NCBI GenBank assembly: GCA_035369845.1 | Contig: DAOOVD010000035.1 | Location: forward strand, 1 to 25,054 | Source: DAOOVD01 sp035369845 | GTDB taxonomy: Bacteria > Bacillota > Desulfotomaculia > Desulfotomaculales > Pelotomaculaceae | Reading direction: 5' to 3' | Length of the DNA stretch: 25,054 nt | Shown: positions 14,719 through 22,924 of the stretch, one piece after another | Position numbering within the stretch: the first letter of the stretch is position 1 | Layout of the letters: each line of letters starts with the position of its first letter | Position numbers and translations under genes: made by a program | Notes under the pieces: generated by a model | Databases searched by the model: none | What the model saw: the letters and a program-made list of their open reading frames with translations, nothing else | What the model was told of the DNA's origin: nothing

Positions 14719-16296
14719 TTAGAACGGCTCCTCGGTATAAAATGCTTCCGCCTTGCCGAAGTATTTTTTGCGCAGCAGCGGCTTTTCAATCTTTCCGGTC
14801 GGGTTTCGCGGAACCCTGTCGAAAAACACCCTGCGCGGCCTTTTGCACCTGGGCAAAACCTGGCAGAATTCAAAAATCATGGACTCGGTAAGCTCCCTGC
14901 CGGGCTTGGGCTCCACAACCGCCACCACGACTTCGCCCAGGCGTTTGTCGGGCATGCCGATCACGGCGACATCCTTTACATCCTCATGAGCCCGAAGGAA
15001 ATCTTCGATTTCAACCGGAAAGATATTTTCCCCGCCGGATACGATGATATCCTTCTTGCGGTCCACAAGGTAAATAAACCCGTCCTCGTCCCGCCGCGCC
15101 ATGTCTCCCGTATAAAGCCAGCCGTTCTTTATCACGCTCCCGGTGGCCTCCGGGTTTTTATAATAACCCTTCATCACTCCCGGCCCTCTTACGATCAACT
15201 CCCCAACTTCCCCGTCCGGAACCGGCCTGCCCTCTTCATCCACGATTTCAGCTTCCCAATTGAATCCGGGCTTGCCGATGGCCCCGACCTTATGGATGTT
15301 TTCCACGCCAAGGTGAACGCAGCCGGGACCGGTAGATTCGCTCAAACCGTAATTGGTGTCATAAAGCTGATCCCGGAAATACTTCTTCCACCGCCGGATC
15401 AAACTCGCGGGCACGGGTTGGGCCCCTATATGCATGAGCCGCCATTGTTCAAGGTGATAGTCCCGCAAGTCCACTTCCCCGCTTTCAATAGCTTCCAGGA
15501 TATCCTGCGCCCACGGGACGAGAAGCCAGACAATCGTCGCTTTTTCTTCGGACACCGTCTTGAGAATCCATTTGGGTTTCACGCCGCGCAGGATGACGGC
15601 CCTGGAGCCGACAATGAGGCTTCCGAACCAGTGCATTTTGGCTCCCGTATGGTACAACGGGGGAATGCAGAGAAAAACGTCCTCATGCGTCTGAAGGTGG
15701 TGCCTGTTTTCCGTAATGCACGCCGATACAAGGTTGGCGTGCGTAAGTATGATGGGTTTGGGCGTACCGGTGGTGCCGGAGGTGAAATAAAGGGCGGCCT
15801 CTTCACAGTCGCAAACCGGCACGCCGGGATCTCCGGCAGGGGCTTGCGCCGTTAAGTCAAAAAAATTATCGGCCCGGCCGGAACAGGCTTCTCCAATAAA
15901 AATAAAGCTCTCAACATATCCGATCTCGTTTCTGATTGCGTCTATTTTTTCCTGGAATTCCTGCCCGTATACAAGCACCCTGGCCCTTACAACTTCTATG
16001 CATTTCCTGATTTCTTCAGCGTTATACCTGAAGTTCAGGGGCACCGCCAGCGCTCCGGTTTTAAGAATCCCGAAATAGACGGGAAGCCATTCCAGGCAGT
16101 TCATCATCAGGAGTACGACCCTGTCCCCCTTTTCCACGCCCCGCGCCAGCAAAACATTCGCCAACTTGTTGGAAAGGGTTTCGAATTCCAGCCAGGTTAT
16201 CTCTCTTCGCCTGTTTTCAGACGGCTCGCACTCGATCAGCGCCGTTTCATCAGGGTACATCCGGGCATTGCGGGAAAGCATTTCGGTAATCGGCAT
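14719..16296 (-). CDS. AMP-forming acyl-CoA synthetase (CaiC-like role)
   Basis: 525 residues. The ATG at 16296 is chosen because AGAGGTG lies 10 nt before it and MPITEMLSRNARMYPDETAL is a normal family start; the frame open to 16401 is upstream sequence. Adenylation motifs are ALYFTSGTTGTPKPI (ATP-binding P loop), NYGLSESTG, GWLYTGDMARRDEDGFIYLVD, RKKDIIVSGGENIFPVEIE (hinge) and the C-terminal catalytic Lys in GKIEKPLLR. It activates a carboxylic acid with ATP and CoA, releasing AMP and PPi. It would prime the pathway before the CoA transferase can recycle CoA. It is the last gene of the four-gene minus-strand unit, 141 nt after the permease. Substrate specificity cannot be read from the sequence. 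Confidence 0.93.
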   Translation of the reverse strand: MPITEMLSRNARMYPDETALIECEPSENRRREITWLEFETLSNKLANVLLARGVEKGDRVVLLMMNCLEWLPVYFGILKTGALAVPLNFRYNAEEIRKCIEVVRARVLVYGQEFQEKIDAIRNEIGYVESFIFIGEACSGRADNFFDLTAQAPAGDPGVPVCDCEEAALYFTSGTTGTPKPIILTHANLVSACITENRHHLQTHEDVFLCIPPLYHTGAKMHWFGSLIVGSRAVILRGVKPKWILKTVSEEKATIVWLLVPWAQDILEAIESGEVDLRDYHLEQWRLMHIGAQPVPASLIRRWKKYFRDQLYDTNYGLSESTGPGCVHLGVENIHKVGAIGKPGFNWEAEIVDEEGRPVPDGEVGELIVRGPGVMKGYYKNPEATGSVIKNGWLYTGDMARRDEDGFIYLVDRKKDIIVSGGENIFPVEIEDFLRAHEDVKDVAVIGMPDKRLGEVVVAVVEPKPGRELTESMIFEFCQVLPRCKRPRRVFFDRVPRNPTGKIEKPLLRKKYFGKAEAFYTEEPF

Positions 16297-16437
16297 AAAA
16301 AAACACACCTCTGCTGCAAACTTGAGTCTGTAATCCAAACAACCGCTCAATTTAAAATATAGCATAACATAAAGCACATTGATACATAAATATGAGCGCA
16401 AACGCCATTTCCAAAAGAATTTGCGTTAAAGCCAGGG

Positions 16438-18060
16438 TTATCTGAAACCAAAACAGACTATCATGGCAATCAGCCCCGTTATTGCAGTCATCGCAATTGA
16501 GACCTTCATGCCGGTTTTGATGACCTGACTTTCAATTCCCATGGCATCAATGGTGGCAGCGGCGTTCTGCAGCTTCGTCGGGGCGATCAGGCTTGCCAGG
16601 CCAGCTCCGACAGCCGAGGCGGCATTTACGATCATCTGATCAACGTGCAGCGCCCTGGCTGTCAATATATGATACTTGGTGAGCATGCCCACCGTGGAAG
16701 TCTCGCTGCTGGTAACAAAACCGCCGAATAAACCCAGAAATGCACTGATAAACGGGTAGAGATTGCCGAAAGCCAGCGTGGACCCCTCCGCCAGCACCCC
16801 GATCATGTTGGAAACCGGTTTGCCGGCCTCGGCAACCCCGCCGAAAATGTGAGGCCCGGAGTTCATCATCACGTAGCTGATGGCGAAAAAAACGACTGAG
16901 GAAACAAACGGTTTGGGAGCCCGGTGCATCCATTTAACGAGGGTGTCTTTCCAGACCGGGCTTTTCGGCCTGAGAAAAACCGTCGCGGCAACGGTGCTGA
17001 TCAACACCCACGTGCTGCCACTCCACAGCAGCCTGGTTTTTATGACCTGGCCGGGCAGTACGGAAACAGGCATGTCCCATTTGTTAAACAGCAAGTCATA
17101 CAGAGGCGGGCAAAAATTGATCAGCAGGAGGGAGGCGACGAGGATGATCCAGGGGGAGAGCGCAACCGGCAAGGACATTTCCTTTTCAGTTATCAAGTCC
17201 TCTTGAGTCAAGATGGACCTGTCTATGATCGGTTTGCCCAACAGCTTCAGATACAGCAACAACATTATGATAGTACAAAAGCCGGCGATGGCGCCGGTCA
17301 GCAACACCCCCGCATTCAGGGTGGGAATGTGGGCGACGGCTACGGCCACCCCGCCGCTGGTAACACCGGCCAGGATACAGGGGATAAACCCCTCTCTTAT
17401 CAATTTCCCCCTGCCTACGATCCACAGCATGGCGAAACCAATCGCGGTGGAAATCACCGGCATGAAAGAAGCAAACGCCTGAGCTGTTTCGACGATGGTG
17501 GTGCCCGTCATATCCGAAAAAACCACCAGGGTTATACCCAGCAGTGAATATGTACACAAGGAGTCAAAACCGACCGCCGCCAGGGCAACCGCTACAAACG
17601 GTGTATAGCCCAGGGCGATTATGATCGGCGGCAGCACCGACACCGGCGTGGCTCCCACAGAAACCAGCAGCGTGCCCGCCCCCATGCTGATCAACAGGAT
17701 CTGCACGGCCTTGTCTGCAGGGGCAAGAGTTTTTATGCACACGCAAATTCTCTTCAGAGCGCCGGTAGCCTCCATAAAAGTTATTTGCAGCAGGGAAAGA
17801 ACGATCATCAACGATACTCCCAGGGAGGCGATGACACCGGCCAGACTCGCCCGGAAAGCGGTTTCCAGAGTTGTGTTGAAGAAAAACACCGCCACCAGTA
17901 AAGTCAGCAGCCACCCTATAAGCCCGCTGTGGTCCACCACCATCTTCTTGACAGTCAACAGAACGAAAACAGTTATTATCGGAATCAACGCCAAAACAAT
18001 CGACAAAAGCAACTCTTTCCACTCCTCCCATCTCGCGTGGTTTTCACCGGATCCGCTCAT
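16438..18060 (-). CDS. L-lactate permease (LctP/LldP) family transporter
   Basis: 540 residues with about 12-14 hydrophobic segments. Family landmarks include SVGATPVSVLPPIIIALG, AVGFDSLCTYSLLG, GLFGGFVTSSETSTVGML and the C-terminal ASAVGAGLASLIAPTKLQNAAAT, all typical of the LctP family (TC 2.A.14), which imports lactate or glycolate with protons. Here it more likely carries the carboxylate used by the locus. The ATG at 18060 has no clear ribosome binding site; a TTG at 18012 has GGGAGGAG 9 nt upstream and still precedes the first membrane segment, so the first 16 residues may be absent. A long hairpin (18112-18152) lies upstream. Confidence 0.88.
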   Translation of the reverse strand: MSGSGENHARWEEWKELLLSIVLALIPIITVFVLLTVKKMVVDHSGLIGWLLTLLVAVFFFNTTLETAFRASLAGVIASLGVSLMIVLSLLQITFMEATGALKRICVCIKTLAPADKAVQILLISMGAGTLLVSVGATPVSVLPPIIIALGYTPFVAVALAAVGFDSLCTYSLLGITLVVFSDMTGTTIVETAQAFASFMPVISTAIGFAMLWIVGRGKLIREGFIPCILAGVTSGGVAVAVAHIPTLNAGVLLTGAIAGFCTIIMLLLYLKLLGKPIIDRSILTQEDLITEKEMSLPVALSPWIILVASLLLINFCPPLYDLLFNKWDMPVSVLPGQVIKTRLLWSGSTWVLISTVAATVFLRPKSPVWKDTLVKWMHRAPKPFVSSVVFFAISYVMMNSGPHIFGGVAEAGKPVSNMIGVLAEGSTLAFGNLYPFISAFLGLFGGFVTSSETSTVGMLTKYHILTARALHVDQMIVNAASAVGAGLASLIAPTKLQNAAATIDAMGIESQVIKTGMKVSIAMTAITGLIAMIVCFGFR

Positions 18061-18111
18061 CCGACAGTCAATGCGGCTTAAAGAGACTGGACCGTGTTTT
18101 CAGCTCAGATT

Positions 18112-18152
18112 TTTTGACCGGGGAGGGAATCGCTTCAACCCCCCGGTCAAAA
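18112..18152. repeat. Perfect 12-bp inverted repeat between maoC-like and permease genes
   Basis: TTTTGACCGGGG (18112-18123) and CCCCGGTCAAAA (18141-18152) pair fully with a 17-nt loop. On the minus-strand transcript the stem is followed by AAAAAATCTG and not by a U run, so it is not a standard terminator. An mRNA stability or processing role inside the operon is possible. Confidence 0.7.
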
Positions 18153-18195
18153 CATGAAACAAGCCGTAATTCCGATTATTAACCGGCCGGTTTTT

Positions 18196-18630
18196 TCAGA
18201 AGACCTTGGTAACCGCCTTGCCGTCTATCACCAGTTCCCCCCGCTGATTGGCTACGGTGGTTTTTACGATGAGCCTTCTTTTTTCATCTATTTTCCCGAT
18301 CACTTCAGCGCGGGCGGTAATCGTATCCCCGATTTTCACCGGCTTTAGAAACTTTAATTCCTGAGAAAGATAGATACCGTTAATTCCGGGCATACAGCGG
18401 CCGACGAGGGTGGAAATAAAGGAAGCCGTCAGCATCCCGTGGGCGAGGCGCTCGCCGAACATGGTCGTCCTGGCAAATTCCGCGTCCACGTGGACCGGGT
18501 TGAAATCCCCGATAATTCCTGCATAATTGACGACATCGGCTTCAGTAATAGTTTTCGTGATAGACGCGCTATCGCCTATCTCGATTTCTTCATAGGGACG
18601 CTCCATCACAAAAGCCGTGTGAATGGGCAT
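18196..18630 (-). CDS. MaoC-type (R)-specific enoyl-CoA hydratase
   Basis: 144 residues from ATG 18630, which has AAGGAG 9 nt upstream; a TTG at 18651 in the same frame overlaps that site and is rejected. The hot-dog-fold hydratase motif is complete: GDFNPVHVD with catalytic Asp42 and His47, followed by FGERLAHGMLTASFISTLVG. Members such as PhaJ hydrate trans-2-enoyl-CoA to (R)-3-hydroxyacyl-CoA, reversibly. The locus thus has hydratases of two unrelated folds, this one and the crotonase at 20710, which may give opposite stereochemistry. It lies between the MFS transporter and the permease on the same strand. Confidence 0.92.
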   Translation of the reverse strand: MPIHTAFVMERPYEEIEIGDSASITKTITEADVVNYAGIIGDFNPVHVDAEFARTTMFGERLAHGMLTASFISTLVGRCMPGINGIYLSQELKFLKPVKIGDTITARAEVIGKIDEKRRLIVKTTVANQRGELVIDGKAVTKVF

Positions 18631-18740
18631 TTTACCACGCTCCTTTTTCAACGTAATCCGCCGTAACCGGCACCGGGAACAAAATTAAGGTGCGTTTACA
18701 TACCGGTTCCGTACGCCATGGACCCGGGCCGGACAAACGG

Positions 18741-20084
18741 TTAGCTTGCGGCTGGCGAATCAGCCTTCGGCTTGCGCAGCATCCTGAACAAAATGATGCC
18801 GCATACCAGCGTAACTATCAAAGCGCACGCCTGAACCCACATCGCCATTTCAAACGCGCGTACCGGGTAAGGGGTTTGTCCTTTTGAAATTGAATTGATG
18901 ATCAAACCCCAGACCTGGTTGAAAACCCCGGCGCCAAAAACCCAGCCCAGCGTGTTGATCAGGCCGACCCCGGTTCCGACCAGGGCTGAGGGAACCAGGC
19001 TCCTGACCGTGGAAATTATGCCCACGATGGCATACATCTCACAAAAACCCAAAACGGTATAGACGGCTTGCAGTTCCGCCACACTGAGACTGCGCAGGTT
19101 GAACAGCATGTACAGCCAGGTGATGATGTAAATTACCGCGGAAGACAGCATAACCCCGGCAGTGCCGATTCTCCTGGCGATCGCGCCGGCCACAACGCTG
19201 CCGGCTACGCGGCCGAAGGCTGATATTGTCAGTATGCTCGAAACGACCGCCTTGTCGAAACCGTAGACATTGGCCAGCAGGACGCCGCCCCACAGGGAGC
19301 CGATTACCTGCCCGGTGGAATTGGTCCCGAAATTGAAGAAGGCAATAAGCCAAAATGCAGGCAGAACGACAAGCCCCCTGGCCGCAACCCAGTAACCGAC
19401 TTTGCTTTCCGACTGCTCCGCCTGAGGGACTTCCTCCCCGGCCAGTTCGTCAGGTGTCGGCAAACCGATATCAGCCGGACGGTCCCTGACGATCAGAAAG
19501 GCTATAACCGTCATCACCAGGGTGCCCACTGCAATAATCACGAAGGAATTCCGCCAACCGTAACTGTTCATTAAAAACTGAAGCGGTGCGGTAGCCAAAA
19601 CGCTACCAAAACCGCCAATTCCTACGTAACAGCCGTAATAAAGGGGAAACTGCCTGACTGTAAACCATGAGGAAATCAACTTAATTCCGGCAAGCATCAG
19701 ACCCGCCGAACCGACGGCTACAAGCACACGGCCCAGAATTACCATGCCCAGCGTTTGACCCGCACTGAAAACGAAGCAGCCGAGAACGATCAACAGCAGG
19801 CAGAGAAGCAAACTCTTCCGCGGTCCAATCGCGTCTATAACTCCTCCCGAGGGAGCGTTGGCCAGTGCGTAAGCCCAGAAAAACGTCAGTCCTACCAGAC
19901 CCCATTGCGCAGCGTTCAGCGACAAATCCTTGATCAGTTCCGGCCCCATGATTGCCGGCGCGCCGCGTGAAAACGAAATAAGCATATACGCCAGTAGAAC
20001 TATTGCATACAAAGGCCACTGATATCTTTTCAGCTTGCTGATCATTGCTTCCCTGTCGATTTTAACACTTTTTGAATCCGTCAT
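18741..20084 (-). CDS. MFS transporter
   Basis: 447 residues with about 12 membrane segments. A cytoplasmic basic N-terminus leads to the first helix (PLYAIVLLAYMLISF). The MFS loop signature after helix 2 appears as GGVIDAIGPRKSLL, and RDRPADIGLP ends the first half before a charged central loop. This pattern is common in the oxalate/formate antiporter and anion:cation symporter groups, so a carboxylate is a plausible cargo; the exact one is unknown. ATG 20084 is preceded by AAGGAGG at 14 nt, a long spacing. A short frame (MRWECIDVRVEK...) ends in TGA overlapping this ATG. It is the first gene of the four-gene minus-strand unit behind a consensus sigma-54 promoter. Confidence 0.9.
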   Translation of the reverse strand: MTDSKSVKIDREAMISKLKRYQWPLYAIVLLAYMLISFSRGAPAIMGPELIKDLSLNAAQWGLVGLTFFWAYALANAPSGGVIDAIGPRKSLLLCLLLIVLGCFVFSAGQTLGMVILGRVLVAVGSAGLMLAGIKLISSWFTVRQFPLYYGCYVGIGGFGSVLATAPLQFLMNSYGWRNSFVIIAVGTLVMTVIAFLIVRDRPADIGLPTPDELAGEEVPQAEQSESKVGYWVAARGLVVLPAFWLIAFFNFGTNSTGQVIGSLWGGVLLANVYGFDKAVVSSILTISAFGRVAGSVVAGAIARRIGTAGVMLSSAVIYIITWLYMLFNLRSLSVAELQAVYTVLGFCEMYAIVGIISTVRSLVPSALVGTGVGLINTLGWVFGAGVFNQVWGLIINSISKGQTPYPVRAFEMAMWVQACALIVTLVCGIILFRMLRKPKADSPAAS

Positions 20085-20209
20085 AACCTGACAACTATCC
20101 TCCTTTTTTTGTATTGTTTTTTTTCCACTCTCACATCAATACACTCCCACCTCATTTCAATTTCAATGTTGCGGTCACGTTCGTTCTGCCACCCCACAAC
20201 TAACAAAAG

Positions 20210-20225
20210 AGCAAGAAGCGTGCCA
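20210..20225 (-). promoter_or_regulatory. Sigma-54 promoter of the MFS-maoC-permease-synthetase unit
   Basis: Minus strand TGGCACGCTTCTTGCT (20225-20210), a full match to the known consensus TGGCACG-N4-TTGCW. Transcription should start near 20200, giving a leader of about 115 nt before the MFS start. The only 46-bp element nearby lies 215-260 bp upstream and is shared with the divergent promoter. Confidence 0.85.
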
Positions 20226-20414
20226 GTGCGGAAGCAGCTGAAAAGCCGCACCGTACAAAACCCGGCGGCGTCTGCAAGAAGCGCCGGACAACCACGTTAA
20301 AAAATGCCTGACGGGGAGACAAGCTCACAAAAGCAGGGCAAAAGCAAATTGTGCGCCGTCGTAAAGACCGTCCGTCTTCATATCCCGGCGGGAATACCCG
20401 CAGGCGGCCGTCTA

Positions 20415-20460
20415 TGCAGGAGTGCACAACAAGGCTCGCGAAAATTGATATTTTGCACAC
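20415..20460 (+). promoter_or_regulatory. 46-bp bipartite element, copy B (candidate enhancer-binding-protein site)
   Basis: TGCAGGAGTGCA (20415-20426), 15 bp, then AAATTGATATTTTGCACAC (20442-20460). GTGCACAA (20422-20429) faces TTTTGCAC (20451-20458) as an inverted pair. It points toward the plus-strand sigma-54 promoter, with 126-171 bp to the predicted start site, an orientation and distance like copy A. Confidence 0.7.
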
Positions 20461-20560
20461 CAATAAAGAAAAGCTTTTCTCAAGCGCGTATACTTTTCGC
20501 ACAGTGTTTGGATTGCCGGGGCAAAATACTGCAAATCATGCAAAAATTTAGCCTTTCCGC

Positions 20561-20576
20561 TGGCATATTTTTTGCT
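20561..20576 (+). promoter_or_regulatory. Sigma-54 promoter of the enoyl-CoA hydratase gene
   Basis: TGGCAT (20561-20566), ATTTT, TTGCT (20572-20576): the -24/-12 pattern with correct N5 spacing and one deviation. The start site should be near 20586, about 125 nt before the hydratase ATG. Its flank CTTTCCGCTGGCATATTT is nearly the same as at the promoter on 14381-14366. Confidence 0.8.
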
Positions 20577-20709
20577 GCTATCCGGGTTTCGAGTAAACTT
20601 TCAAACGGGGATCAAGGCTGGAAAAGAGGTGATTTTTGTTACCAAAGCCGGTTTCCATCAAGGTCACGGCGTCGCCGCCCGCACAAATTAAAACTATGAA
20701 GGTGAAGAG

Positions 20710-21495
20710 ATGAAACAGTATAATTCAATACTTGTTGAAAAAGACGGTCCCATTGCAACCATTTATTTAAACAGGCCCGAGCAACTAAATGCTTTCAGTT
20801 CCCGGATGATCGACGAAATCGAAGAAGCCGTCACCTGCATGCCAGATGACCCGGAGATAAGAGCCGTTATATTCACAGGAAAAGGAAAAGCTTTTTGTGC
20901 CGGAGTGGATCTCAGAGATGCAAGCTCGATAGAAAAACCGATTGACTCCTACAGGTTTCTATCCAGATTGCAAAGGATGTGCAATGCGGTCGCAAATCTT
21001 GAATTGCCTACGATAGGCGCTGTCAACGGCCTGGCGCTCGGCGGGGGTTTTGAACTGTCGCTGGCCTTAGATTTCCTGGTCGCCTCGGAAAATGCGATCT
21101 TCGGCGTTCCCGAAATTAAAGTGGGTGTCTTGCCGGGCGGCGGCGGAATGAGCAGGCTTCCCAAGAAAGCCGGCATTCCCCTTGCCAAGCGGCTGGTTAT
21201 ACTGGGCGAAAACCTGAAAGCAGAAGAGGCCCGCAGCCTCGGTCTGATTTACAGGGTTGTAAAAAATGAAGAGATAATGGACGAAGCAAAGAAACTGGCG
21301 CAAGCCCTGGCCGAAAAACCACAGGTATGTGTAAGGTTCGCCAAAAAAGTTCTTGAAAAGTCTGAGAGAATGAGTGTTTATGATGCCATGGATTACGAAG
21401 CGCATGCGGCCGCCTTATTGAACGACACAGAGGATAAGAAGGAGGGGATGCAGGCTTTTCTCGAAAAACGAAAGCCGGTATTCAAGGGGAGATGA
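20710..21495 (+). CDS. Enoyl-CoA hydratase/isomerase, crotonase family (CaiD-like role)
   Basis: 261 residues, the same length as E. coli CaiD. Crotonase landmarks are TGKGKAFCAGVDL (oxyanion/CoA region), NGLALGGGFELSLALD and FGVPEIKVGVLPGGGG; the two catalytic Glu of hydratases are present (Glu115 and Glu135). The C-terminus KEGMQAFLEKRKPVFKGR is typical. It adds water to, or removes it from, a 2-enoyl/3-hydroxyacyl-CoA in the cytosol. ATG 20710 has AGGTGAAGAG directly upstream. It stands alone on the plus strand behind a sigma-54 promoter and faces the regulator gene, so it is transcribed apart from the other pathway genes but under the same predicted control. Confidence 0.94.
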   Translation: MKQYNSILVEKDGPIATIYLNRPEQLNAFSSRMIDEIEEAVTCMPDDPEIRAVIFTGKGKAFCAGVDLRDASSIEKPIDSYRFLSRLQRMCNAVANLELPTIGAVNGLALGGGFELSLALDFLVASENAIFGVPEIKVGVLPGGGGMSRLPKKAGIPLAKRLVILGENLKAEEARSLGLIYRVVKNEEIMDEAKKLAQALAEKPQVCVRFAKKVLEKSERMSVYDAMDYEAHAAALLNDTEDKKEGMQAFLEKRKPVFKGR

Positions 21496-21530
21496 GATTA
21501 TAATTATATATGTAACCACTTTATCAAAGC

Positions 21531-21554
21531 GGGGCGGACTTTTGAGTCAGCCCC
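21531..21554. terminator. Hairpin between convergent genes (possible terminator)
   Basis: GGGGC (21531-21535) and GACT (21537-21540) pair with AGTC (21545-21548) and GCCCC (21550-21554), with a small bulge. A T run (21564-21569) follows on the plus strand only after about 9 nt. It lies 35 nt after the hydratase stop and touches the regulator's stop. Confidence 0.45.
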
Positions 21555-21556
21555 AT

Positions 21557-22924
21557 TTACAATTTTTTAATCAGTCCGTATTTCTGCTTCTTCCTGGTCA
21601 GGGTGGAAATGTCGATCCCAAGACTGTCCGCCGCATCTTTCAGAGTCTCGTGCTCTACCAAAACACTGGCAATCAGGTTGCGTTCATATTCCTCAAGCGC
21701 ATCTTTAAGCGTCACCCTGCCGGAAGTGCTTTTTACGGCCCCCGTCTTCTGCACCGACTCCAAAATATTTTCGGGTAGATCATGCACTTCAATAACATCA
21801 TCCCGGGCAATCACCACAAGGTATTCGATCACGTTCTGAAGTTCCCGCACATTTCCGGGCCAATCGTACCTCACCAAACAATCTAGCACGTCAGGACTTA
21901 CCGTACGCTTGAAGCCGTAGCTCTTGTTAAAAACCTCCAGAAAGCGGGAAACAAGGGGCAAAATATCACCCCTCCTTTCGCGCAGAGGCGGAATAACGAT
22001 GGGAATGACATGAAGCCGGTAAAACAGGTCAGCCCTAAATGCACCTTTTTTCACTTGTTGTTTCAGATCTTTATTCGTTGCTGCAATCACCCTTGCATTT
22101 GTTGTAATTTCCTTGACCCCTCCCAGCCGCATAAAGGTTTTGTCCTGGAGAACATTGAGGAGTTTTACCTGTAAACTCAGCGGGAGTTCGGCAACTTCGT
22201 CCAAAAACACCGTCCCGTTACCGGCAACCTCAAAAAGCCCCGGCTTCCCCTGCTTGCGCGCTCCCGTAAAAGCGCCGGCCTCGTATCCGAACAGTTCCGA
22301 CTCCAGGAGATGTTCGGGAATCGCACCACAGGATATTTTTACGAAGGGATAATCTTTCCGCCTGCTGATTTCCTGAATAAAACGCGCCAGCATGCCCTTG
22401 CCGACACCAGACTCACCCATTATCAGGATCGTGGAATCCACCTGCGCCACCCTGATAGCAGTAGCCAGAACACTTTGCATGGCGACGCTGCGGGTAGTGA
22501 ATTTTTCCAGCTCTTCTTTATACCCGAGCCCCTCGGTCAGGGGAGAACTGTTGCTTTCCCGGGGGGCTTCGCAGTCGGCTTCGCGCCCCAGGTACTTCAA
22601 CTCTTCGGGGTCCCTCAAATTGCAAACTACACGGGTCACCCGCCGCTTTTCCCCAAAAACCGGACTGGCCGTCAGCAGAAAAGATTGAACCGCGTCGGCG
22701 CTCTGTACCCAACGGGAAATTCTCCTGCCGGAATGAATCACGTCCAGGCAAATTTTTTGTATATCCGCCCAGCCCTGCTGGTCCACTTTTTTCAGCAGAG
22801 CGCCGCCGCTCCGGAGAATTTCTCCACGTGCGTCAAATATCACAATACCGTCATACGAAGCTTCCAGCAAAGCATCCAAAGTGCCGGGATTTGTGCGCTT
22901 ATTGTTTTTCTCTTCCCCGATCAT
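21557..22924 (-). CDS. Sigma-54 enhancer-binding transcriptional activator with PAS domain
   Basis: 455 residues from ATG 22924, which follows AAAGGGGG by about 10 nt; the frame continues to 23041 but that part lacks protein character. A PAS-like sensory domain lies at about 14-115 (LLEASYDGIVIFDARGEIL). The AAA+ domain has Walker A GESGVGKG (170-177), the sigma-54-contacting loop GAFTGA (217-222), Walker B VFLDEV (239-244) and RADLFYRL. A Fis-type helix-turn-helix is at about 426-449 (TLKDAADSLGIDISTLTRKK). No receiver domain is present, so it probably responds to a small ligand, perhaps a pathway substrate or CoA ester, and not to phosphorylation. It is the obvious activator of the three sigma-54 promoters in the window. 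Its own promoter was not recognised. Confidence 0.95.
   Translation of the reverse strand: MIGEEKNNKRTNPGTLDALLEASYDGIVIFDARGEILRSGGALLKKVDQQGWADIQKICLDVIHSGRRISRWVQSADAVQSFLLTASPVFGEKRRVTRVVCNLRDPEELKYLGREADCEAPRESNSSPLTEGLGYKEELEKFTTRSVAMQSVLATAIRVAQVDSTILIMGESGVGKGMLARFIQEISRRKDYPFVKISCGAIPEHLLESELFGYEAGAFTGARKQGKPGLFEVAGNGTVFLDEVAELPLSLQVKLLNVLQDKTFMRLGGVKEITTNARVIAATNKDLKQQVKKGAFRADLFYRLHVIPIVIPPLRERRGDILPLVSRFLEVFNKSYGFKRTVSPDVLDCLVRYDWPGNVRELQNVIEYLVVIARDDVIEVHDLPENILESVQKTGAVKSTSGRVTLKDALEEYERNLIASVLVEHETLKDAADSLGIDISTLTRKKQKYGLIKKL

Larger units (their letters stand above)
20085..20709. other. 625-bp divergent regulatory region with two sigma-54 promoters
   Basis: Contains the minus-strand sigma-54 promoter (20210-20225), the 46-bp element copy B (20415-20460), the plus-strand sigma-54 promoter (20561-20576) and AT-rich DNA between element and promoter (TGCAAATCATGCAAA near 20530), which could allow bending. 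Open frames across it on both strands lack ribosome binding sites and protein character and are not called. Confidence 0.7.
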
